Shown here: in pieces, positions 13,853 through 19,355 of the stretch
How positions within the stretch are numbered: position 1 is the first letter of the stretch
How the letters are laid out: each line of letters starts with the position of its first letter
Assembly (NCBI GenBank): GCA_900542255.1
Contig: UQMR01000043.1
Location: 1 to 19,355 of the forward strand
Direction: 5' to 3'
Length of the DNA: 19,355 bases
Source: an uncultured Porphyromonadaceae bacterium
GTDB taxonomy: Bacteria > Bacteroidota > Bacteroidia > Bacteroidales > Barnesiellaceae_A
Made by a program: the position numbers and the translations under genes
Notes under the pieces: generated by a model
Seen by the model: only the letters and a program-made list of their open reading frames with translations
Told to the model about the DNA's origin: nothing
Database searches by the model: none

Positions 13853-15556
13853 ATGAGCCAAACAATTCTTACACCCGAAATAACAGACCAATTGAAACAG
13901 TTGGATAGTGAGGGGAAGATGTATTCGATAATAAACACGATATTGGATTTTATAAATGATGGTATCGATAATGGCGATTTTACGCAGGACGATGCTTTTC
14001 ACGACCTTGATATAGCTCTTTGGATAGCGTATGCCAATAATAATATCGACGATTACCTGCGCTATATAAACTCGGTACAGTGGCTGGGCGGAGTAGAAGA
14101 CCTTGCTGCCGGGTGTGGGACATGGTACTATCGGTATGCTGTTTCTTTGATGTATTTGGGGCGTATCGACGAAGCGTGGAAATATGCCGAGGAGGGTGTG
14201 CGGCAAGAACCCAACTATCCGTGGGGATGGCTTATACTTTCGGCTTTGAGAGCCCACCGGGGTGACAAGGAGGGCGCCTTGCAAGCCGTAGAGCGCGGTT
14301 TGGAGCTGGTTCCCGGCGATTATGAGTTCTTGCAGCGTCGGAAGGAAATAGAGGCGGGATATCCCCTCGACGTGATGGAAAATCACTATATCTCGCCCGA
14401 GGCCGATGCCATGTTGCAAGATGCTGAGAATGCCGATATGGATGATGAGCGGCGGGCGAAAGCACTGTCGGTTTCGACAATCTTGTGCGATGAACAAAAT
14501 TTAGAAAGGATAAAGCAGGTGCTTGAATCGGTGACGTGGAACAACGACACTTTCTTCTGTGTTTGCACCATTCCGTTGGCCGCATGCAATTTAAGCATCC
14601 GTTTTGTAATGAACGAAGCCGGTTTATCGAAGTTCGATGTAGAGTGGGTCGCTCGCTTGCGTAGTTCGATAGACCGTTTGGTAGGAGAGGCTTGTCGCTG
14701 GATAGATGAAAAGTCGCGACACGAAATCGATGTGGCAGATTTGCACCTTCACTCTCTCGATGTCAATATCGACCGTAGTTTTGAAATCTATTTTCAGAGA
14801 ACCGACGAGCCCGATAGCGATTTATTGCAAATATATTTTACACCCGATTTTGAAATAAACGCCAGCGAGCAATGCAACTACTTCCCCGAAATATACAGTA
14901 GGGAAGAGCTCCATGCCATAGAACAGCACATAAATAACCACATGGGCTATTATACAGGCGTATTTCATGAAAAAATATCGCCCGACTTACACATCGACGT
15001 ATATATCATAGAGCCTACGCCCCGGCGGAATTTCTATACGCTCGTGACGGTAGGTCTGGGAGCTCATGTGATGAATCTGCCCGATGATATGCCCGAGGGG
15101 TTATGGGGACGGGCTGAGTTGGTGATGTGTTTGCCTCCCGATTGGAATATACAGAGCCTCGACGATAAAGATTACTGGCCTGTCTATGCGTTGAAGGTTT
15201 TGGCTCGGCTGCCGGGGCAACACGACACCTTTCTGGCGCAAGGACATACTATCCCTTATGGCAAGCCTCTTGCCGAGAATACTCTTCTCTCGGGATATAT
15301 TTTGTCCGATTTACGGAACTTTCCCCGTGAAGCATCTTATACCACATTGCCCGATGGCGACAGGGTCAATTTCTATCAGGTAATACCCCTATACGATGAG
15401 GAGATGCAGTATAAGCTCGAAAATGGCCATGAAGCTCTTTTCCGGCTGCTTGCAAACGTAAATCCCGTGGTAGATATCCGCCGGCAGAACACGTGCGATG
15501 GCATGTGTTTTACCCCTTTCTTCAATAACAGTAATGCCGGGAAATATAAGAACTGA
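13853..15556 (+). CDS. TPR plus suppressor-of-fused (SUFU) domain protein
   Basis: The 567-residue product has no signal peptide, so it is predicted to be cytoplasmic. Residues ~89-160 contain two TPR-like helical pairs (WYYRYAVSLMYLGRIDEAWK, then WGWLILSALRAHRGDKEGAL). Residues ~180-340 form an unassigned middle region. Residues ~352-545 match the bacterial SUFU domain: DVYIIEPTPRRNFYTLVTVG, then GRAELVMCLPPDW, then YWPVYALKVLARLP, and near the end VNFYQVIPLYDEE. Bacterial SUFU domains have been linked by comparative genomics to immunity against polymorphic toxins and are often next to toxin genes; here no toxin gene is visible. The gene is the last of the PBP4-DUF4153-SUFU cluster, 18 bp after DUF4153. 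The SUFU call is confident; the biological role is not. Confidence 0.87.
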   Translation: MSQTILTPEITDQLKQLDSEGKMYSIINTILDFINDGIDNGDFTQDDAFHDLDIALWIAYANNNIDDYLRYINSVQWLGGVEDLAAGCGTWYYRYAVSLMYLGRIDEAWKYAEEGVRQEPNYPWGWLILSALRAHRGDKEGALQAVERGLELVPGDYEFLQRRKEIEAGYPLDVMENHYISPEADAMLQDAENADMDDERRAKALSVSTILCDEQNLERIKQVLESVTWNNDTFFCVCTIPLAACNLSIRFVMNEAGLSKFDVEWVARLRSSIDRLVGEACRWIDEKSRHEIDVADLHLHSLDVNIDRSFEIYFQRTDEPDSDLLQIYFTPDFEINASEQCNYFPEIYSREELHAIEQHINNHMGYYTGVFHEKISPDLHIDVYIIEPTPRRNFYTLVTVGLGAHVMNLPDDMPEGLWGRAELVMCLPPDWNIQSLDDKDYWPVYALKVLARLPGQHDTFLAQGHTIPYGKPLAENTLLSGYILSDLRNFPREASYTTLPDGDRVNFYQVIPLYDEEMQYKLENGHEALFRLLANVNPVVDIRRQNTCDGMCFTPFFNNSNAGKYKN

Positions 15557-15631
15557 CCGCAATGACGTACGTAGCAATAGATAAATTTAATAAAAAACGT
15601 CCTTCCCAACGTTCTCTGTCATAAATATCCC

Positions 15632-15639
15632 TATTTTTG
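15632..15639 (+). promoter_or_regulatory. Exact -7 box upstream of the 15662 gene
   Basis: TATTTTTG matches TAnnTTTG, 22 bp before the ATG at 15662, giving a very short leader. It overlaps a small inverted repeat, CTATTT (15631-15636) and AAATAG (15641-15646). No TTTG lies at the -33 position. Confidence 0.5.
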
Positions 15640-15661
15640 CAAATAGATAGAATTTGTAGCG

Positions 15662-16633
15662 ATGAACAGTAAAGAATATACCGACTATCTTGTTGAGCAG
15701 CTCACCGAGTTGCGCGATTTGATTATTCTGATAGAACGCGGCGGCAATGATACGCCCGATGTGTTGTATAAACTTGCCTTGGAAAAATCGCGGCATATTA
15801 CCTCATACGTGCAACAATGGCGCGAGGAGGCAGCTCCCGCAGAGGTGCAGATACCGGCCGAATATGCCGAGTGGGTGATGGGTAAAACGACAGAAGAGGC
15901 TGTCATCGACGAGAAGAGGGAACAAGCTGCAAAGGCCGATGAAGAGATGGAAAAATCGGTTGTCGATATGCCGATGGATGTAGCTTTGCCCCTCGAAAAG
16001 AGAGAGGCGGAGCCCTCTGATGAGAGCGCCGATACGCCGCTTCCCGAAGAGACAGTTGACGTACCCGTTGTGGAGATGCCTTTTTTGTCGGTCGAGGTGG
16101 GGACTGACACCGATGACACCGTGGTAGAGTTTCCCGAGGATGCCCCTGTGGGAGAAGTTTCGCTTGTCGTGGATGATGAAGAGGAGGCTGCCGGGGAGCC
16201 TTGCACCGAGCAGGAAGCTCCTGCCGGAGAGAACCCCTCAGAAGAAGTTGAGTCTGATAATGATACCGTTGAAGTCTTGGTAGAGGACTCGGATGAGCCT
16301 GATGAGGCCGATGAGGAACAACAGGTATATAACATGGGCGAGCCCTTCGATAGCGAGACACCGGGCGATGCCAACATGACGGTAGGCGAAATGATGAGTG
16401 TGCGACGTGCCAAGGAGCTGCGCCGCGCCATCAGTCTGAACGACAGGTTCCGTTTCCGTCGCGAATTGTTCGGCAACAGCGACGTACGCATGACAGAGAC
16501 ATTGGCTCTGATAGATACAATGACCGATTATGGCGAAGCCCGCGAATATCTGTTGACCGACTTGGCCTGGGATGCCGAAGAGCCCGTCGTAAAAGAGTTC
16601 CTGGCATTGGTAGAAAAGCATTTCAAACAATAA
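15662..16633 (+). CDS. Conserved Bacteroidales-type protein with long acidic linker
   Basis: The product is 323 residues in three parts. An N-terminal helical segment (1-75, MNSKEYTDYLVEQLTELRD onwards) comes first. A very acidic linker of low complexity (about 75-245) is dominated by Glu, Asp, Val and Pro. A compact, basic-then-helical C-terminal segment (249-320) contains RRAISLNDRFRFRRELFGN and ends AEEPVVKEFLALVEKHF. I recall this C-terminal SLNDRFRFRRELF signature from uncharacterised Bacteroidales proteins, but I know no function. There is no signal peptide or membrane segment. The gene has an exact -7 box 22 bp upstream and ends 12 bp before rsmI, so the two are probably transcribed together. 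Confidence 0.8.
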   Translation: MNSKEYTDYLVEQLTELRDLIILIERGGNDTPDVLYKLALEKSRHITSYVQQWREEAAPAEVQIPAEYAEWVMGKTTEEAVIDEKREQAAKADEEMEKSVVDMPMDVALPLEKREAEPSDESADTPLPEETVDVPVVEMPFLSVEVGTDTDDTVVEFPEDAPVGEVSLVVDDEEEAAGEPCTEQEAPAGENPSEEVESDNDTVEVLVEDSDEPDEADEEQQVYNMGEPFDSETPGDANMTVGEMMSVRRAKELRRAISLNDRFRFRRELFGNSDVRMTETLALIDTMTDYGEAREYLLTDLAWDAEEPVVKEFLALVEKHFKQ

Positions 16634-16645
16634 ACGCAAGCAGCC

Positions 16646-17380
16646 ATGGCAAAATTGTATTTGGTCCCTACACCCGTAGGCAATCTCGAAGACATTACGC
16701 TTCGTGCTCTGCGCGTGTTGCGCGAGGTAGATTGTATCCTCGCCGAAGATACCCGCACGAGCGGCATCCTGCTCAAACACTACGACATACAGGCGCGTTT
16801 GCAATCGCATCATAAGTTCAATGAGCATGATACGGTAGATGCCATTGTGGCACGTTTGCAAGGCGGCGAGAATATAGCACTCATAACCGATGCCGGTACA
16901 CCGGCCATTTCCGACCCCGGCTTCTTGCTCGTGCGGGCCTGTTGCAAGGCCGGCGTCGAGGTAGAGTGTTTGCCCGGAGCTACGGCTTTTGTGCCGGCAC
17001 TGGTCATGTCGGGCCTGCCCAATGACCGCTTCTGCTTTGAAGGTTTTCTGCCGCAAAAGAAAGGCCGTGCCACACGCCTCGAATTGCTGGCCCGCGAGGA
17101 GCGCACCATGGTATTCTATGAGTCGCCCTATCGTTTGGCGAAAACCCTTCGCCAGTTTGCCGAAACTTTTGGCGCAGAGCGCCAGGGCACCGTATGTCGC
17201 GAAATATCGAAGCTCCATGCCGAAACCCGCCGCGGGACACTTGCCGAGCTGGCGCAATATTATGAGCAGAACGAACCCAAGGGTGAGATTGTTATTCTGG
17301 TAGAGGGTGCACCCGAGCAGCCCCATATCAAAAAAGATAAATATGCAGCCCTGAAAGAAAAAACCGTAATTAATCAATAA
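16646..17380 (+). CDS. rsmI: 16S rRNA (cytidine-1402 2'-O)-methyltransferase
   Basis: The 244-residue product has the tetrapyrrole-methylase fold with RsmI signatures in order: LVPTPVGNLEDITLRAL (5-21), LAEDTRTSG, ITDAGTPAISDPG, LPGATAFVPALVMSGLP, FEGFLPQKKG and YESPYRLAKTL. RsmI transfers a methyl group from SAM to the ribose of C1402 in the 16S rRNA P site, working with RsmH in the cytoplasm. The product is shorter than E. coli RsmI because the C-terminal extension is reduced, which is common in this phylum. It lies 12 bp after the acidic-linker gene and 3 bp before the lipoprotein frame (12 bp if that gene starts at 17393), so it is the middle of a three-gene operon. Confidence 0.96.
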   Translation: MAKLYLVPTPVGNLEDITLRALRVLREVDCILAEDTRTSGILLKHYDIQARLQSHHKFNEHDTVDAIVARLQGGENIALITDAGTPAISDPGFLLVRACCKAGVEVECLPGATAFVPALVMSGLPNDRFCFEGFLPQKKGRATRLELLAREERTMVFYESPYRLAKTLRQFAETFGAERQGTVCREISKLHAETRRGTLAELAQYYEQNEPKGEIVILVEGAPEQPHIKKDKYAALKEKTVINQ

Positions 17381-17383
17381 ATA

Positions 17384-18277
17384 ATGACGAGTATGAAAAA
17401 ACTTCAGTTATTCATCCTTCCCGTAGGTATTTTATGCCTGGCATCTTGTAATCACAGTGCCAATTCGCCCGAGATGATGGCGTTGCAACAGACCAACGAC
17501 TCTTTGGTACAGGCCAATGCCGAAATGCGCAATGGCTACGAAGAGATGATTAGTTTCATCGCCGACATCGAGTCAGACATGCAGAGCATCAAACAAGCCG
17601 AAAATTTTGTGATACAACAACAAAACGAAACCGGTGAAATGACGCTCTCTGCGCAAGAACGCGTGAAACGCGACATAGAACTTATCTCGAATACTTTGCA
17701 ACGTAACAAAGAGCGTATTGCCGAGCTCGAACAACGCCTCAAAAACAGCAACTCAAATTCGGCGGCACTCAAAAAAGCCATCGACAACCTCAATGCCCAG
17801 ATTGCCGAGAAAGATTCTATGATTGTAAATCTGCAATCGGCTCTCGCAGCACGCGACATCCGTATCGCCGAGCTCGATGCAGCCGTCGATACCCTCAAAG
17901 GCCAGGTTACAGACCTCACCCGCATACAGGGCGAGCAGAGTGCCATTATAGCCTCGCAAGATATGGCGCTCAACGAAGTGCGATATGTGTATGCCAATAG
18001 CAATCAGTTGCGCGAGCATAACATCATATCGGGCGGCGGGCTTTTCAGCAAAACCAAGGTGATGGAAGGTGACTTCGATGTAGACTTCTTCACGACGGCC
18101 GACCAACGTACATTGACCACGATTTTCCTCGAAAGCAAGAAAGCCAAAATCCTTACGAAACATCCGCAAGAGTCGTATGAACTCGTAAAGGATGCCGAAG
18201 GCTTCTATACGCTCAACATTACCAATCCCGGCAGCTTTTGGAGCCTGTCGCGCTATCTGGTCGTAGAGATAAATTAA
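17384..18277 (+). CDS. Coiled-coil lipoprotein (Bacteroidales surface/envelope family)
   Basis: The product is 297 residues from 17384; a start at 17393 (MKKLQLF) is more typical for a lipoprotein and would give 294. The lipobox LASC ends at Cys22 (Cys19 from the second start). Residues ~30-205 form a long coiled coil with heptad-like runs (ERIAELEQRLKN, NAQIAEKDSMIVNLQSAL). A globular C-terminal domain of ~90 residues follows, containing ISGGGLFSKTKV and ending NPGSFWSLSRYLVVEIN. I recall relatives in Bacteroides of the same layout, some labelled Cbp1-type collagen-binding adhesins; I treat that as a weak lead only. The gene is the last of the operon with rsmI. An outer-membrane or periplasmic anchor role is an inference from the lipid attachment. 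Confidence 0.85.
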   Translation: MTSMKKLQLFILPVGILCLASCNHSANSPEMMALQQTNDSLVQANAEMRNGYEEMISFIADIESDMQSIKQAENFVIQQQNETGEMTLSAQERVKRDIELISNTLQRNKERIAELEQRLKNSNSNSAALKKAIDNLNAQIAEKDSMIVNLQSALAARDIRIAELDAAVDTLKGQVTDLTRIQGEQSAIIASQDMALNEVRYVYANSNQLREHNIISGGGLFSKTKVMEGDFDVDFFTTADQRTLTTIFLESKKAKILTKHPQESYELVKDAEGFYTLNITNPGSFWSLSRYLVVEIN

Positions 18278-18365
18278 TTAGAAACGTGCGCGATACCGAG
18301 ACACAATCTCGATAACGCAAGAAACGTCATTACAGGCGGCCGATAGCCGGCCATAACCGCAAGTA

Positions 18366-18410
18366 CATCGAGGGGCTGTAAACAAATTCACAATTTGCAG
18401 CCCCTCGATG
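18366..18410. other. Strong hairpin with TAAA bulge
   Basis: A perfect 13-bp stem CATCGAGGGGCTG (18366-18378) and CAGCCCCTCGATG (18398-18410) continues, after an unpaired TAAA (18379-18382), into a 6-bp stem CAAATT/AATTTG closed by a CAC loop. It lies 89 bp after the lipoprotein stop. No T-run follows on either strand, so it is not a textbook intrinsic terminator, although it could act as an RNA-processing or stability element. Confidence 0.7.
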
Positions 18411-18706
18411 CTGTGAAAATACCTTTATATCGCCGATAGTGCTTCATGAGCAGCTATCGGTATGTACAACACCCTTCTCGCTCTCTATCGATATAAATGT
18501 GCTGCAACGATAGGATAGGGAGCCATAGTGCAAACAGAAGCCGACGCTTTTGTTTAATCCCCCAGCTCTAAAACAACGACTTGTCTCAGCCGTAGAATAT
18601 ACAGGATACTTATACCCACACACCTTTGCTGCAACACATCTCGCGCATCACGGCGTTGCGCTATGTCGTCTCATCCCGTTACGCTTTCGAAATTATCAGA
18701 AAATGA

Positions 18707-18733
18707 GTATATTAGTATACGACAAACTAATAT
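18707..18733. promoter_or_regulatory. Overlapping inverted repeats upstream of the XRE gene (candidate operator)
   Basis: GTATA-TTAG-TATAC (18707-18720) overlaps a second repeat, ATATTAGT (18709-18716) and ACTAATAT (18726-18733), with perfect 8-bp arms and a 9-bp spacer. The block ends 25 bp before the ATG at 18759. This is where autoregulation by an XRE-type protein would be expected. Binding is inferred only. Confidence 0.5.
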
Positions 18734-18758
18734 TTTAAGTCGAACAAACGGTCTTAAT

Positions 18759-19256
18759 ATGGATACAAAAGAAAACAACTCATCGAAAGAGTTTCACTAT
18801 ACCGGCGACAAATTGCGCCAATATTTGCAACACAATGGCATCTCATACAAAGAAGCCGCCAGAATATTGAGCATAGACAAGAATACGGTAGGGAAAGCCG
18901 TCAGAGGAGGCAACCTCAACATAGACATCCTGCTGCATATATGCAATATCTTTCAGATGAGTGTGACCGACTTTTTCAACTGTGTGATAACGGACGAAGA
19001 TGGCTTGTCGAGAAACTATTATATTAGTTCTACGCTGAAAAAAGAGACAGCCGAATGCGTCTCGGAAGATGAGTTTAATTATAAAAAATCTAAAAATCAT
19101 GATATCCCCGACCGCCCTTTGGATGAAATAATCGAAGAGGTGGGCGAGGCACTCTCGTCGTTGGAAAAAGCATTCGACGAGTGTCGCGAGAAGTTAGAGA
19201 CCGTGCGACGGGAGGCCATGCGCAAGAGGTCGGCAATGGAGGGCGAACAACAATAA
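18759..19256 (+). CDS. XRE-type helix-turn-helix regulator with C-terminal coiled coil
   Basis: I start at 18759 (MDTKENNSSK, 165 residues). The frame is open to an ATG at 18663, but that extension has no family character and runs through the inverted repeats. Residues 15-75 form an XRE-like HTH: KLRQYLQHNGISYKEAARIL, then DKNTVGKAVRGGNLNID, then LLHICNIFQMSVTDFF. Residues 76-118 are polar and probably flexible. Residues 120-157 form a charged helix likely to dimerise or bind a partner (EVGEALSSLEKAFDECREK). There is no phage or toxin-antitoxin partner in the visible flanks. The target genes are unknown, and the upstream repeats suggest autoregulation. The last 99 bp of the window after this gene show nothing I can assign. 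Confidence 0.82.
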   Translation: MDTKENNSSKEFHYTGDKLRQYLQHNGISYKEAARILSIDKNTVGKAVRGGNLNIDILLHICNIFQMSVTDFFNCVITDEDGLSRNYYISSTLKKETAECVSEDEFNYKKSKNHDIPDRPLDEIIEEVGEALSSLEKAFDECREKLETVRREAMRKRSAMEGEQQ

Positions 19257-19355
19257 CGCCCTTTCTGAGGTTTTGAGCACCACACTTTGTTTAGATAATG
19301 TGAATTAGTCAAGACTTAATCTGACAGTTACGCATAAAAAGAGTAGATTTGTAAC

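Larger units (their letters stand above)
18278..18758. other. Gene-free 481-bp region between the coiled-coil lipoprotein and XRE genes
   Basis: I find no convincing gene here; the short open frames lack family features. The region holds a large bulged hairpin (18366-18410), a smaller hairpin CCGATAG/CTATCGG (18433-18460), several CGATAG hexamers in both orientations (18341, 18434, 18454, 18485, 18508) and, just before the XRE gene, overlapping inverted repeats (18707-18733). No exact TAnnTTTG box is present on either strand. A small RNA cannot be excluded. Confidence 0.5.

Noticed and set aside
15596..15613. AACGT/ACGTT repeat after the SUFU gene
   Set aside because: A 5-bp stem with an 8-nt loop and no T-run is too weak to call a terminator.
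15685..16491. Minus-strand Ser/Thr-rich frame opposite the acidic-linker gene
   Set aside because: Its serine richness is the complement of GAx/GAG-rich acidic codons on the other strand, not a real mucin-like protein.
16238..17377. 379-residue minus-strand open frame opposite rsmI
   Set aside because: It is long but covers the strongly conserved rsmI and the acidic-linker gene; its product shows no domain logic. It results from codon bias of the plus-strand genes.
18550..18738. 62-residue open frame in the gene-free region
   Set aside because: No promoter box, no recognisable features, and it overlaps the candidate operator of the XRE gene.
18663..18758. In-frame extension of the XRE regulator to 18663
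   Set aside because: It runs through inverted repeats that look regulatory, and its 32 residues lack HTH or other recognisable character.
1..19355. tRNA, rRNA, CRISPR arrays, insertion sequences and attachment sites
   Set aside because: I looked for cloverleaf ends, regular direct repeats with spacers, transposase motifs and terminal inverted repeats and found none. A covariance-model search would be needed for weak RNA genes.

Overview
This window looks like an ordinary chromosomal stretch from a member of the Bacteroidota, most likely the order Bacteroidales. Three things point there. First, promoter -7 boxes of the Bacteroides type (TAnnTTTG) lie upstream of several genes: 1806-1813, 3967-3974, 6982-6989, 10657-10664 and 15632-15639. 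Second, Shine-Dalgarno sequences are essentially absent. Third, the family content is typical: short-lipobox lipoproteins, META-domain lipoproteins, BlaI with an M56 BlaR1-like protein carrying TonB-plug-like modules, DUF4153 and bacterial SUFU proteins. I cannot name the genus. I see no rRNA, tRNA, CRISPR array, insertion sequence or prophage gene.

Layout. Positions 2-901 hold the 3' end of pheT, followed by a yebC-family gene and an intrinsic terminator. A promoter with both boxes then drives a lipoprotein metallo-beta-lactamase-fold hydrolase. This gene converges on a tandem META-domain lipoprotein gene, with a shared hairpin between them. A large secreted TPR protein (start reassigned to 3991) converges tightly on a SPOUT/TrmH RNA methyltransferase gene. 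An uncharacterised cytoplasmic protein (7055-8185) follows. Next come a minus-strand blaI-blaR1-like pair and, divergently, a three-gene cluster: PBP4/DacB, a DUF4153 membrane protein and a TPR-SUFU protein. The last third holds an acidic-linker protein, rsmI, a coiled-coil lipoprotein, a 481-bp gene-free stretch and a small XRE-type regulator.

How the genes work together. Housekeeping translation and RNA-modification genes (pheT, the SPOUT methylase, rsmI, perhaps yebC) are interspersed with envelope genes. The most coherent accessory-like block is 8416-15556. It pairs a protease-repressor sensing couple with a divergent operon for a peptidoglycan hydrolase, a polytopic membrane protein and a SUFU-fold protein. 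The BlaI-side intergenic region contains a regular array of TTAGT half-sites that alternate in orientation every 10 or 11 bp, about one B-DNA turn. This is the most distinctive non-coding signal in the window. Whether the PBP4 operon belongs to the BlaI regulon is inference. No toxin gene is visible beside the SUFU protein, so an immunity role for it is unproven.
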